A DNA stretch of 64,000 nucleotides. Source: Ignavibacteriales bacterium (GTDB taxonomy: Bacteria; Bacteroidota; Ignavibacteria; Ignavibacteriales; Melioribacteraceae). The notes beneath the pieces are model-generated. The model was not told the DNA's origin, searched no databases, and was given only the letters and a program-made list of their open reading frames with translations. A program made the position numbers and the translations under genes. Location: NCBI GenBank assembly GCA_021740915.1, contig JAIOYW010000002.1:62001-126000 (forward strand). The letters are read 5' to 3'. Below are positions 17,650 through 26,622 of the stretch, piece after piece (positions within the stretch are counted from its first letter, which is position 1; each line of letters opens with the position of its first letter).

Positions 17650-17694
17650 GTTCGCTATACGAACAAAGTTACTACTATTATTTAGATTTGTCAA
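17650..17694 (-). promoter_or_regulatory. Promoter of the glucan operon with overlapping palindrome
   Basis: On the minus strand TTGACA (17694-17689) and TAACTTTG (17671-17664) are separated by 17 bases. The second element fits the Bacteroidota TAnnTTTG -7 box exactly. The palindrome GTTCG-TATAG-CGAAC (17664-17650) starts at the last G of the -7 box and would cover the transcription start, the usual place for a repressor site. The transcript would have a leader of about 280 bases before the ATG at 17374. Confidence 0.6.
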
Positions 17695-17926
17695 GTAAAA
17701 AAAATCAAATACACTGATTGCGGAAAATATTATTCAAGAATTTTTAACTAATCAATCCAATTACTAAGACGATAATGGGATTTACGGTTTATTGGCAACC
17801 TAATTGTAATAAATTGATTGCTGAATGGAATATGCCCAGATCTAATTTGGCTGAGATATTATGTTCATTCAAATGCACTCAATGCTATAATTGTAACAGA
17901 TAGTACTGACCTGTTTGCCCTAAACA

Positions 17927-17959
17927 AAACAACCTCACCAGTTTAAGATGAGGTTGTTT
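17927..17959 (-). terminator. Rho-independent terminator after the PGA operon
   Basis: An 11-bp stem (AAACAACCTCA / TGAGGTTGTTT) with an 11-base loop is followed on the minus strand by a T-rich run (TTTTGTTT). It lies 50 bases beyond the stop codon of the last operon gene at 18009. Confidence 0.75.
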
Positions 17960-18008
17960 CAAAACTAAGTCGTGGACTTAATGAAGTTATTTGGAATAAG
18001 TTTGCAGA

Positions 18009-19292
18009 CTATTTCATCAGTGTTAATTTTTTAGTTATTGTCTGTCCTGCAGAACTGAGTTTATAGAAATAAACACCTGAACTGAGTCCTGATGCATTAA
18101 AACTTGCACTGTAATTGCCGGCATCTTTAACATCATTTACAAGTTCTGCAACCTGATTTCCCAGCAGATCATATACAATAAGTGAAACCTGTGATTTAGC
18201 TGAGACGGAATAATCAATTATTGTTGACGGGTTAAAAGGATTGGGGTAGTTTTGCGAAAGTCCGAAAGTTATTGGAGCAACAACTTCAAGTTCTATTTCA
18301 GATGAATAAGAAAAACTTCCATCAAAATCAATCTGTTTCAATCTGTATGTATATTTACCGTTAGCTACTCTTGAATCGGTAAAAGAATAGTGCAGCGGAG
18401 AACTGCTGCTGCCTGAACCTTCTGCAAATCCTACAACCTGATAATTGTTCTGAGAAGATTTTCTTTCAATCTCAAAGCCTTTGTTATTAGTTTCTGTTAC
18501 GGTTGACCAGTTCAGATTAACTGAATTACCAATTACAGAACCTTTGAAAGATGTTAGTTCAACAGGCAGAGGCAGGCTGTACCAGCTGTTTGCGACGCGA
18601 ATTCCATCAACATCAACTTCATACACCCGTGAACCTTGTCTCAGAGAAACTGCATTAACAATAATATCTGAAGCAGCATCGACTGAAGTCAGATCAGCCG
18701 GCGGTTCAGACCCAGGTAATGTAGGATTAACCCAAAGCTGCATAAAATCATTATCAGCGCCTTCAACATAATTATATTTTAGTACAAACAGCATTGTTGT
18801 GCCATAAGGAAAAACTGAGGGATAAAATTCGATAACGCTGGTTGATTGTTTTGTTAATCCAACTTTAAAATTCAATCCGGATCCATCATCCTGAATGTGG
18901 ATTCTTCCGCGTAAAATAGCATCGACAGGATGCTCCCTGAAATGAAATATATAATCAGCCGTTGTACTTGCCGAAATAATTTTTGCTAAAAAGCTTGCGT
19001 ACACATTTGAGACAGAATCTGGTTCAAAGACTCTTGTAAGATCTTCTCTTGAGCCGCTTCCGCCTATCAAGGTTGCTTTGTTTCCAATATCAGACGAAAC
19101 ATATCCGGGATAACTCAGACTGCCGTTTACAATAAATACCGGATTGACGTTTGGCTGAGAATGTCCATACCATCCATGATCATTAAGTGTATCCCCGGCG
19201 GGATAATCAAATTCCTCAACCATCAGTACCTGTGCTGATAACGAACTGACGGCGAACATTAAGAAAAGGGTGAGAAGTATTAGTTTTTTCAT
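18009..19292 (-). CDS. T9SS-secreted protein, lectin/LamG-like N-terminus with FN3-like domain
   Basis: The 427-residue protein has a signal peptide (to SSLSAQ) and a concanavalin-like beta-sandwich region (about 22-245, VEEFDYPAGDTL... FLAKI). An Ig/FN3-like domain follows (about 250-335, LPVELTSFKGSVIGNSVNLNWSTVTETNNKGFEIERK), then a T9SS sorting tail (about 345-427, NYPNPFNPSTII, final KKLTLMK). The gap to the upstream gene is 20 bases and contains its ribosome site, so it is the last gene of the operon starting at 28037. It may bind or hold a polymer at the cell surface; no enzyme motif is visible. Confidence 0.8.
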   Translation of the reverse strand: MKKLILLTLFLMFAVSSLSAQVLMVEEFDYPAGDTLNDHGWYGHSQPNVNPVFIVNGSLSYPGYVSSDIGNKATLIGGSGSREDLTRVFEPDSVSNVYASFLAKIISASTTADYIFHFREHPVDAILRGRIHIQDDGSGLNFKVGLTKQSTSVIEFYPSVFPYGTTMLFVLKYNYVEGADNDFMQLWVNPTLPGSEPPADLTSVDAASDIIVNAVSLRQGSRVYEVDVDGIRVANSWYSLPLPVELTSFKGSVIGNSVNLNWSTVTETNNKGFEIERKSSQNNYQVVGFAEGSGSSSSPLHYSFTDSRVANGKYTYRLKQIDFDGSFSYSSEIELEVVAPITFGLSQNYPNPFNPSTIIDYSVSAKSQVSLIVYDLLGNQVAELVNDVKDAGNYSASFNASGLSSGVYFYKLSSAGQTITKKLTLMK

Positions 19293-19312
19293 GAATCCTC
19301 CTGATGAAGTTG

Positions 19313-20632
19313 TTATTTAATGAAAAGAATTTTTTTTACAATAGTATAATTCTCGCTACTGAATTTACAATAATAAACACCAGAAACCAATTGAAATTTT
19401 GAAACATCGATAGCAATATTATGATTGCCCGAACTATAACTTTTATCGGAAATTTCACCTCTATTTCTTCCCAATGCATCAATAATTTCCACTTTGATGT
19501 GCTGGCGGTCATTAAGAGAAATTATGAAATTTGTTGATGGGTTGAAAGGATTGGGATAATTATGAGAGATTTGGAATTGAGGCACAAGATCTGCTGGCTC
19601 CTGAAAGAAGGTCGTTGAATCTTCAGGAATGACGGCGTTAACCGCATTCAACATTTTATTCCAATTGCTTTCAGAATCCCTCAGACGTGAATAGGCTTGC
19701 TCAATATGCAGAAATCTTCCGCTGTTGTATGTTGCATTATTAAAACAGGGATTGCTTGACCTGTTGATAAACCTTCCCTGCGTATTTGAAGTTGCAATTA
19801 GTCTTGTCCAAGCTGCATCTCGATGTGCGATTACAAAATCAATTACAGGATCAGCTGCCTGAATATTCAGCGCTAATTCATAGAGCAAATCATTGCCGGG
19901 AATGGATTTTGTGCCGTTGCTCATAATCATATACGGATCTGTGCTTAATTTACTGAAACCATGAAGTTGAAGAAAAATAGTGTTAGGGTTATAAGTATCA
20001 ACTTCAATTGTTCCTGCCTGGAAAAGGCCGTTGACTGAATGAGCCTGATCAGAAATTCTGTAGCTTTCTGAACTTGAATTGCATGCAGTTGTTGTTCCAC
20101 TGCAATCAGTATATAATGAACTGTTGCAGCGGTGTGTCCCCGAAATAAAAAGTGCCTTTGCACCTGAATTCATAAAAATGTGTAACGATTGAGTACCGGT
20201 ATTTCGGTCGTAAAGCGGATGCGGAACCTCCAAAACAAGGTTTTGTCGCTTCGGCTGTGTATTAAAAATATAAATCCCCCAATAATTTGAACTGTTGTGT
20301 TTTTCCAGAATCAAATAAGCGCTCGTAGGGGTTGTAAATGTATCGATATAGCTGATCACACGGTAGCCGAATAAAAATGCAAGAGAATCGGCAGCATAGG
20401 AATTCTCTTCTAAAAGCTGCCTGATGGACTCCCGTGCTAATAAAAATTCATTATCATCTGGTAATTGGTAGTTATCGCCTGCACTTCCGGGGATATTATT
20501 GATATATGACGTAATGTACGATTTTAAGGAACCGGTTATTGTTACTTGTCCGTTCGTCTCAATTATCGGGAAAAAGCATATTAAAAGCATAAGTATTAAC
20601 ATTAAGGCGCGATATATAATTTTCTCTTTCAT
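19313..20632 (-). CDS. T9SS-secreted putative metal-dependent amidohydrolase of the PGA operon
   Basis: I do not recognise a named family. After a signal peptide (about 1-29) comes a domain (about 60-330) with a spaced set of likely metal/catalytic residues: His138 and Asp142 in VPHPLYDRNT, His167 in SGTHR, His224 in LQLHGF and Glu311 in RFLHIEQ. The order and spacing recall N-formylglutamate amidohydrolase and phage PGA hydrolase (HG/NRD/HxH/E patterns). The tail (about 355-439, NYPNPFNPSTNF) is a T9SS sorting domain. The gene starts one base beyond the pgsW stop, so it belongs to the PGA operon. An extracellular PGA hydrolase is my inference; a plain surface protein is the alternative. Confidence 0.65.
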   Translation of the reverse strand: MKEKIIYRALMLILMLLICFFPIIETNGQVTITGSLKSYITSYINNIPGSAGDNYQLPDDNEFLLARESIRQLLEENSYAADSLAFLFGYRVISYIDTFTTPTSAYLILEKHNSSNYWGIYIFNTQPKRQNLVLEVPHPLYDRNTGTQSLHIFMNSGAKALFISGTHRCNSSLYTDCSGTTTACNSSSESYRISDQAHSVNGLFQAGTIEVDTYNPNTIFLQLHGFSKLSTDPYMIMSNGTKSIPGNDLLYELALNIQAADPVIDFVIAHRDAAWTRLIATSNTQGRFINRSSNPCFNNATYNSGRFLHIEQAYSRLRDSESNWNKMLNAVNAVIPEDSTTFFQEPADLVPQFQISHNYPNPFNPSTNFIISLNDRQHIKVEIIDALGRNRGEISDKSYSSGNHNIAIDVSKFQLVSGVYYCKFSSENYTIVKKILFIK

Positions 20633-20633
20633 T

Positions 20634-21668
20634 TTATCTGAATTTTATTAATAGAAACATAGTTGCAAGTAAACCGGTAACTGCCAGAAACTTGTTGTAT
20701 TTATTAGTATAAACAACGCTTTCAAGGTCAGATGGGCTGAAGAGACCACTCTCATTTATGCCATTACTTTGAGCAAGTTGTTTAATGTTCAATAAATTTA
20801 TTACGTGAATTCTCCCTGAATATTCCGCGATAAGACCACGGTCATGGTGTCTGCATATAACCTCATCAATTATTCCGTTAGGAATCTGGCTGCTGTGAGC
20901 ACATTTGCCCAAAGCAGTTTCATTCCCGCCTATATTAATTAACAGCGCTATTTTCTCCTCATCAAAAATTTCGCGTCTTATCCTTTTTGCATCTTCAAAA
21001 TCTTTTGGAATTAACATTTTTGAATTTGTTCGTTCAACGGCTAATTCTGCAAGACTTAGAGAATTTTCAAAAAGACCAGCCTTTAAATCATCATCACCCC
21101 CTGGGGTTATTAATCTTGATCGGGAATGAATCCTGCCGGCAGAATAGAGACTGTATTCCATATCAGCCCATGTCAGCAAGGGGTTATTAGCTCCGAATGA
21201 TGAGGCTCCTATGGAACTTACCATAATGACATTATGTCCCAATTTCTCACAGGCAGCTAAGGCGGCAATAGTCAAAGCAGGAAAAGAGCCGGAAGCGATA
21301 ATACCAATTTTTTCTTTATTCCTAATTTTAAGATCACTAATATATTTAACTATCAGAGCAGCAAAGGATGGGTTTAGTGATGATATTTTTGAATCAAGAT
21401 AACCAACGGTAGTTGTAATTTCACTGAAATCTTCCCCAATCAATGACTTTCCAGGAATCTTGTAGTGGGTTGAATTGTGAACTGCACCAGCAAACAACGA
21501 ATCAAGATAACACAATGCTTCACTCTGAGCCTTAACTGCCTCAATAGCTAGAGAATAATATTCCGCCCGAATTTTTTCCCGCCCAAAACTAATCAGGAGA
21601 AACACAATACCTGCAACGAAGAAAGCTGCAACAATAATTTTTTGGTTTTTTCTCAGATCACTTTTCAT
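20634..21668 (-). CDS. pgsW: Poly-gamma-glutamate system protein PgsW-like
   Basis: The 344-residue protein has an N-terminal membrane helix (about 10-30), a large extracytoplasmic domain (SGSFPALTIAALAACEKLGHNVIMVSSIGASSFGANNP) and a C-terminal hydrophobic segment (about 325-343). This form, next to PgsB and PgsC, matches the PgsW-type poly-gamma-glutamate system proteins found where the classical export factor PgsA/CapA is absent. Its start overlaps the pgsC stop by one base. The role in PGA synthesis or export is inferred from that constant linkage; no catalytic site is clear. The IASGSFP and NIGGNETALG segments might form a binding pocket. Confidence 0.78.
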   Translation of the reverse strand: MKSDLRKNQKIIVAAFFVAGIVFLLISFGREKIRAEYYSLAIEAVKAQSEALCYLDSLFAGAVHNSTHYKIPGKSLIGEDFSEITTTVGYLDSKISSLNPSFAALIVKYISDLKIRNKEKIGIIASGSFPALTIAALAACEKLGHNVIMVSSIGASSFGANNPLLTWADMEYSLYSAGRIHSRSRLITPGGDDDLKAGLFENSLSLAELAVERTNSKMLIPKDFEDAKRIRREIFDEEKIALLINIGGNETALGKCAHSSQIPNGIIDEVICRHHDRGLIAEYSGRIHVINLLNIKQLAQSNGINESGLFSPSDLESVVYTNKYNKFLAVTGLLATMFLLIKFR

Positions 21669-22096
21669 CAGAAAATAATCATAGCTATTAGGAATGTCAA
21701 TCCTGAAACAATCGTAATTCCGGATAAAGTAGGAATTATTTTTTGCCTGTAACTCTCATTGGCTATTAAACCGGGAATAATATAACCAATAGAATTTATG
21801 GATGCTATATTCTGAGCAAATTCCACTGATATTCCTGTAAACAATAATTTCACCGATATTCCAAACAGTATTGCAAGCAGCAACCTGCGCCGCCCAAAAA
21901 TAATTAAGTGTGATGCGGCCATTTTAATCATTATAAAAACAAAAATCCCAAAAACCACAGTAATTAATATCTCAACCGGTCTGTAAATATTCATAGCAAA
22001 ATAAGCAGGAGTTACGACACCACCAGGAGAAATTCCAGTCATCTCATAAAAGATGAAACCAATTACAAGACCTATTGCGAAATATTCGTAAGTCAA
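21668..22096 (-). CDS. pgsC: Poly-gamma-glutamate synthase membrane subunit PgsC/CapC
   Basis: The 142-residue, highly hydrophobic protein has about four or five membrane helices, the size usual for PgsC/CapC (about 150). It begins MTYEYFAIGLVIGFIFYEMTGISPGGVVTPAY, where the TGISPGGVVTPAY segment is typical of the family. PgsC pairs with PgsB in the membrane to polymerise glutamate through gamma-amide bonds. The start overlaps the pgsB end by four bases (ATGA), indicating translational coupling. Confidence 0.88.
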   Translation of the reverse strand: MTYEYFAIGLVIGFIFYEMTGISPGGVVTPAYFAMNIYRPVEILITVVFGIFVFIMIKMAASHLIIFGRRRLLLAILFGISVKLLFTGISVEFAQNIASINSIGYIIPGLIANESYRQKIIPTLSGITIVSGLTFLIAMIIF

Positions 22097-23199
22097 ATCG
22101 CCATCATCTCCCTGGTCAGTCTTTCACCTGCACCTTTATAATTACCAAGTCCAATTATCTCAAGTTGTTTTTCAGTTTTAATATAGTCCTGAAGTATTGC
22201 AGTAAATGGAACTGATGATTCTTTCTGAATCGTAATTTTTTCTCCAAATTTTTTCTTCAATATTCTGTATCCATATTCTTTATGTGTACCAAATATAAGA
22301 ATACTGTCAATATCAGGGTGCTCTTTGATCCAATCAATAAATTCAAGCGTTCTTAAAGGTCTGTCCGCTCTGGTATTAAATAATAAAACTCTTTTCCCGG
22401 ACTTTTGTCTCGTAAGATTAACTTTCGGGAGCAAGAAATCTAATGATATGCAATCATTGGCAGAAAAAGCCGGATACATATCAATATTACACCCGCCTAT
22501 CGTTTTTGTAATCTTTAATGATTCTTTCGGTTTAGATATTGCTTTCAAAGAATCATTATCAATTCCAAGCATCTTCAGCGTCTTATGTGCCAGGTTCAAA
22601 TTACTTTCCAGGTACTCATCGGTTCGGCTATCTGAATAAATCAGCCTGCCGCTGTCCATTCCCCGTTCAAGGCAGAATTTATAGAATTCATGATCGGAGG
22701 TGATTACTCTGCTTTTATGAGGAATAGCTTCGAAAAAAGCATTCATAATAGCAGAAATATCTCCGCCAAATTCCTCCTGATGGTCGTTTCGGACATTAGT
22801 TACAATATAAATCTCCGGTTCAATAATTCTTGCCTCCTGAATCATCAATTCAGGAGATACAGACATATTCTCAATTGCAAGGAATTCTGAATTGAAACGA
22901 ACTGCCCTGAATAAAACTTTTATCTGTTCACTAATCCTTGCCGGACCAATTCTTTTAATAAGCTGATTAGTGCCATCCGAATAAAATATTCTTGGTTCAT
23001 CGCCTGTTATTTTGGCAATACCGGTTAAACCATCACGTATGTTGGAGAGGAGTAATCGTGTGACCGAAGATTTGCCCCTCGTCCCATTAACTAATACTCT
23101 TTTGCTGATCTTCTTTTGCAGTTTTTTGATAAGTGTTTTTTCCGCAAAGAATAAAAGCAGCGTGAGAAATGTCAAAGCGAGAAAAAATTCCGGTCTCAT
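22093..23199 (-). CDS. pgsB: Poly-gamma-glutamate synthase ATP-dependent ligase PgsB/CapB
   Basis: The 368-residue Mur-ligase-like enzyme has an N-terminal membrane helix (about 5-20) and a P-loop NGTRGKSSVTR (residues 38-48), as in PgsB/CapB (B. subtilis protein about 390). Further ligase segments include YIVTNVRNDHQEEFG (ATP/Mg site) and LLFNTRADRPLRT. It catalyses ATP-dependent addition of glutamate to the growing gamma-linked chain on the cytoplasmic face, with PgsC. It overlaps its neighbours on both sides by four bases. All key motifs look intact, so the synthase is probably active. Confidence 0.9.
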   Translation of the reverse strand: MRPEFFLALTFLTLLLFFAEKTLIKKLQKKISKRVLVNGTRGKSSVTRLLLSNIRDGLTGIAKITGDEPRIFYSDGTNQLIKRIGPARISEQIKVLFRAVRFNSEFLAIENMSVSPELMIQEARIIEPEIYIVTNVRNDHQEEFGGDISAIMNAFFEAIPHKSRVITSDHEFYKFCLERGMDSGRLIYSDSRTDEYLESNLNLAHKTLKMLGIDNDSLKAISKPKESLKITKTIGGCNIDMYPAFSANDCISLDFLLPKVNLTRQKSGKRVLLFNTRADRPLRTLEFIDWIKEHPDIDSILIFGTHKEYGYRILKKKFGEKITIQKESSVPFTAILQDYIKTEKQLEIIGLGNYKGAGERLTREMMAI

Positions 23200-24941
23200 T
23201 CAACCGCTTTTGCAGTGCCTCCCCTACGGGGATCGGCGCTGCCAAAAAATGTATTTGAATTCATGTCCAATTCTACAATATGAACACCTCCAAAAAACTT
23301 ATCATATTCCGGATACAATTGGATATTATGCCCCATTGCTTTCAATGTGCTGTAAATATCTTCCGTGAAACGATTTTCGGCGTGTATAAATTCTTCGTTC
23401 TTTCTGCAATAAAACCGGGGTGCGTCATTCGCTTCCTGAATATTCATCCCGAAATCCAGAATGTTGAGAGTCACTTCAATAATAGCAGAAACAATCCTTC
23501 CGGCACCAGGAGAGCCGATTGCAATCGCACCATTATTTTTAGTAAGAATGATTGTCGGACTGATAGCACTCGCAGGTTGTTTTGCTTTATCAATAATATT
23601 TGGCTTATAACTCCTGGAAAAGTTAGTCATAATCGAATTGAGCAGGACTCCATCAACAGTTAATCCTGAACCAAAAAAAGTACCGAGTGTCTGAGTAAGA
23701 GATACTATATTGCCATCTTTATCGATAACCGAAAGATGTGAAGTATGTCCTCCCGAATGATCCGGTGAGTTAAGATATTCCAGATATGCCATGGTGCTGT
23801 TCTCATCGGTCGATAGTTCGCCGGCTTCAGAATCCTGCAAATATTCGAAAGGATTTCCGGTTTCGGTGTCCTTGTAGTTTTCGGGAGACATCTTTTCAGG
23901 ATTGATCATCAGCGATCTGCTTCTGCCATAAGGCTTCGATATTATTCCTTCTACCGGAATATCGCTGAAATTCGGGTCGCCAAGGAATTCTGATCTGTCA
24001 GTGTACATCCGTTTAAGAGTTTCTGCGATCAGGTGAAAAGATTTGGCTGATTTAACAGGTGAGCCCAAAGCCGGAATATCAAAATTCTCAAGAATATTCA
24101 AAGATTCAATTATGAAAGCTCCTGACTGGGGAATGTCTGCTGAAATTATTTTATTCCCACGATAATCTGAAATTAACGGATTCGAAATTTCGGTCCGGAA
24201 ATTCCGGAAATCATCCTTCGTCAGATACCCGCCCCGGCTATTCACTTCTGTAATGATGTGGTCGGCAATCACACTTTCATAAAAGGCGGATCTACCACCT
24301 GAGGCAATCTGCCGTAAAGTTTTAGCCAGATCGCCTTGGATAAGCAGCTCACCTTCCATTCTTGGAAATCCCTCGTTGAAGTAAATTTCAGCGCTTGAAG
24401 GATACTTTGAAACCAGTTCAAAATTATCAAGGATTATCTGCGCCACTATATTATCGAGGGGAAAACCATTTTCAGCCATTTCCGCTGAAGGAAGAATTAA
24501 TTCTGCAAGCGGTTTTGATCCGAATTTCTCAACTGCTGTTATAAGTCCGTCAACCTGCCCAGGAACACAAACAACATTTTGATCATTTTTTGATCCAAGC
24601 GATCGGTATTGTTTTACCTCCTCTTTGCTTCCCGATTTAGGATAAAAGTTGAGATAATAAAATTTATCCTCAGCCTTAATATAAATAAGCATTCCGCCGC
24701 CGCCGCCAAGTCCTGAAGCATCCGGTTCCACAACACCAAGCATAAATGAAGCTGCAACTGCGGCATCGATTGCGTTCCCGCCATTCTGAAGGATTTTAAC
24801 AGCAATATCAGTTGCATAGGGATTGGCAGTCGCAGCCATCCCTCCCTTTCCAACAACTGGATCACCTGAAGCAAGAATAATTACCGGGAGTAAAAAGACC
24901 AGAACATATGAGAAATATTTCCTTTTCATATCTGCCTGCAT
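23196..24941 (-). CDS. ggt: Gamma-glutamyltransferase, exported (CapD/GGT family)
   Basis: The 581-residue Ntn-hydrolase precursor has a signal peptide (to about ILASGD). The N-terminal large subunit contains NGGNAIDAAVAASFMLGVVEPDASGLGGGGGML. The autocleavage nucleophile is Thr400 in GGHTSHLSVIDKDGN, followed by small-subunit motifs TLGTFFGSG and GSPGAGRI. GGT cleaves gamma-glutamyl bonds, and the relative CapD anchors or trims PGA capsule. Four-base overlap with pgsB makes PGA the likely substrate: chain-end hydrolysis, length control or anchoring. Ordinary periplasmic glutathione breakdown is the alternative. Processing residues are present, so the enzyme should mature. Confidence 0.92.
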   Translation of the reverse strand: MQADMKRKYFSYVLVFLLPVIILASGDPVVGKGGMAATANPYATDIAVKILQNGGNAIDAAVAASFMLGVVEPDASGLGGGGGMLIYIKAEDKFYYLNFYPKSGSKEEVKQYRSLGSKNDQNVVCVPGQVDGLITAVEKFGSKPLAELILPSAEMAENGFPLDNIVAQIILDNFELVSKYPSSAEIYFNEGFPRMEGELLIQGDLAKTLRQIASGGRSAFYESVIADHIITEVNSRGGYLTKDDFRNFRTEISNPLISDYRGNKIISADIPQSGAFIIESLNILENFDIPALGSPVKSAKSFHLIAETLKRMYTDRSEFLGDPNFSDIPVEGIISKPYGRSRSLMINPEKMSPENYKDTETGNPFEYLQDSEAGELSTDENSTMAYLEYLNSPDHSGGHTSHLSVIDKDGNIVSLTQTLGTFFGSGLTVDGVLLNSIMTNFSRSYKPNIIDKAKQPASAISPTIILTKNNGAIAIGSPGAGRIVSAIIEVTLNILDFGMNIQEANDAPRFYCRKNEEFIHAENRFTEDIYSTLKAMGHNIQLYPEYDKFFGGVHIVELDMNSNTFFGSADPRRGGTAKAVE

Positions 24942-24944
24942 TAA

Positions 24945-25490
24945 TTATTTTTTGACAAATAAATTTTCAAGCGGTTCTCCAGCATCCGACATCTTTTCTA
25001 CTACTGACATTGGACAATTTTTCGCCTTGGCTATATCTGTAAAAAAGCCATCTTCATTTCCTTGTTTTACAACAATCATATACTTTGCGATATCACCAAC
25101 CATTTTATTAAAGTTATCAGATTGTCCTTTTCTCCTTGCATTTCCTCCCAGATGCATCAACAGAACTGGTATTTTTCTGTCAGCAGCAGTTTTAAGCAAA
25201 GCTTTGACCCTCGCAAGTTCTTCTTCAGCACTTATTCCCGCAGCGCCAAGACCCTTTGAGCTAAAACCGGGAACAACAACCAGCGTTTTGATACCATTCA
25301 GATCTTCATCCTTTGCCATAAGTTTGGAAGTAGCCTGAATACCAGCTTTCTTGAATATCACTCCTGCAAGTTTTGCATCAGCCGATTGGCCCGCAGATGT
25401 AATAAGAACGGGTAATTCAAAATTATTTTTATTTTGTGCTTCTGTCACAAAAAAAGCCAGCATTATAAACAACATCAGTTTACTTTTCAT
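24945..25490 (-). CDS. Exported DUF6305-like protein of the PGA operon
   Basis: The 181-residue protein has a signal peptide (to about FVTEAQ) and a small alpha/beta domain beginning PVLITSAGQSADAKLAGVIFKKAG, with further conserved stretches KTLVVVPGFSSKGLGAAG and KIPVLLMHLGGNARR. These match my memory of DUF6305, a family seen beside M14-type and GGT genes in PGA clusters. Its function is unknown. The start overlaps the upstream amidohydrolase gene by 11 bases and the gap to ggt is three bases. A periplasmic binding or accessory role in polymer or oligomer handling is a guess. Confidence 0.7.
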   Translation of the reverse strand: MKSKLMLFIMLAFFVTEAQNKNNFELPVLITSAGQSADAKLAGVIFKKAGIQATSKLMAKDEDLNGIKTLVVVPGFSSKGLGAAGISAEEELARVKALLKTAADRKIPVLLMHLGGNARRKGQSDNFNKMVGDIAKYMIVVKQGNEDGFFTDIAKAKNCPMSVVEKMSDAGEPLENLFVKK

Positions 25491-26622
25491 TTTTTTCTCC
25501 TTTTAACAAATAAAAATTTAACCCTTTTTCAATAATGTCCTCAAACGAGGGAAAGCCTGAAATAATAATCGACTCATCCGGATTATTTTCGTTATACACA
25601 TCAATTATCGAATTAATACCAACAATATGTCGTCCAACCCTTAGTTTCAGAGGTACACCTTCATCAAGATATTCAAGCCGTAATGCGCCTGACTGTTTTG
25701 CACTGAAATATGTATCGCTGTTTCCTTCAATAATAAGACTCTCATTTGTAATTCCCCTTAATCTTCCCTGGATTGGATTGCATGTTTCCATCAAAAATGC
25801 ATATGCATTTGTATTATCGCCCCATTCCCTGTGGCTTAAACCATGAAAATTCACAGGGGAGCGCTCGGGCGAATACTTTAATCCTTCAAATTCCAGATTA
25901 AAAACGGCGTTCAGGGCAATATCTTCGCCTTTTTCATGATAAACCAATGCATTGATTATCGGAATTTCAGGAGCAGCTTCATGCAGATCGATCGCGACAT
26001 TAATATTTTCAGATTTGATTAATTGCACAATCGCAAATGCAGTCATTTCTGTAATATTTCCTTCAGCCTTTCCCGGATAAGCACGGTTCAAATTTCTGGT
26101 TTCGAATCCTGAAAGTTTTTGTCCTGAAGGGTAATGTGAATAGACTAATGGGTCTGGCCACTGATGAAGCGGATTGGAGACCCTCGAACCGAATCTGAAC
26201 GATCTGGCTTCGTTGGAATCTTTGAAAGAAAATTTCATCGGTTGTGCTTCCATCGGATCGGTACAGGAAAATCCACTCAGACAGGTTTGTGGGATAATGT
26301 AAACATCCCCATTTAATGGTATAATATTCTCTGTCAGAATGAGTGCAGCAATAAATCCTGAAGGTTCATTTGGGTGAGTTCCCCCAAGAACAAGCATTGA
26401 ACCACCATCACCCGAACCCCGGAAATAATATATATCTGTATCCGCTGGTCCATCCTTTAAGTTAGGGTTGTACTGGCTTAATTTCCTGATCTCAGTTACA
26501 CCCCTGGAAGGATAAATTTTATCAGGGGCTCTCATATCAAGGAAAGAGACTGCTGAGATAGCGGTAAAAACAATCAGCAGGAAAAACACTATAATATTCA
26601 ATTTAGAATTTTTTGTCATCAT
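25480..26622 (-). CDS. M14-type zinc amidohydrolase (succinylglutamate desuccinylase/aspartoacylase-like), exported or anchored
   Basis: The 380-residue protein has an N-terminal hydrophobic segment (about 8-28) acting as a signal or anchor. The zinc site is complete: His83 and Glu86 in GGTHPNEPSG and His213 in AIDLHEA. NLNRAYPG (177-184) is the substrate-binding signature of the AstE/ASPA branch, and Glu279 (METCNP) is a likely additional active-site residue. The family removes acyl groups from N-acyl-glutamate/aspartate or cleaves C-terminal residues. In this operon, cutting gamma-glutamyl oligomers outside the cytoplasm is the natural inference. It overlaps its upstream neighbour by four bases (ATGA). 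Confidence 0.82.
   Translation of the reverse strand: MMTKNSKLNIIVFFLLIVFTAISAVSFLDMRAPDKIYPSRGVTEIRKLSQYNPNLKDGPADTDIYYFRGSGDGGSMLVLGGTHPNEPSGFIAALILTENIIPLNGDVYIIPQTCLSGFSCTDPMEAQPMKFSFKDSNEARSFRFGSRVSNPLHQWPDPLVYSHYPSGQKLSGFETRNLNRAYPGKAEGNITEMTAFAIVQLIKSENINVAIDLHEAAPEIPIINALVYHEKGEDIALNAVFNLEFEGLKYSPERSPVNFHGLSHREWGDNTNAYAFLMETCNPIQGRLRGITNESLIIEGNSDTYFSAKQSGALRLEYLDEGVPLKLRVGRHIVGINSIIDVYNENNPDESIIISGFPSFEDIIEKGLNFYLLKGEKNEK

Larger units (their letters stand above)
17375..18008. other. 634-base gap: glucan-operon leader and promoter, terminator of the PGA operon
   Basis: No plausible gene was found here. The left half is a leader of about 280 bases for the glucan operon, with two palindromes and a promoter at 17650-17694. 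The right end carries the terminator at 17927-17959. The stretch 17700-17925 is AT-rich and I see nothing else recognisable in it. Confidence 0.6.

Noticed and set aside
24823-25338. Plus-strand open frame of 171 codons
   Set aside because: Antisense across ggt and the DUF6305-like gene, both with signal peptides and family motifs.
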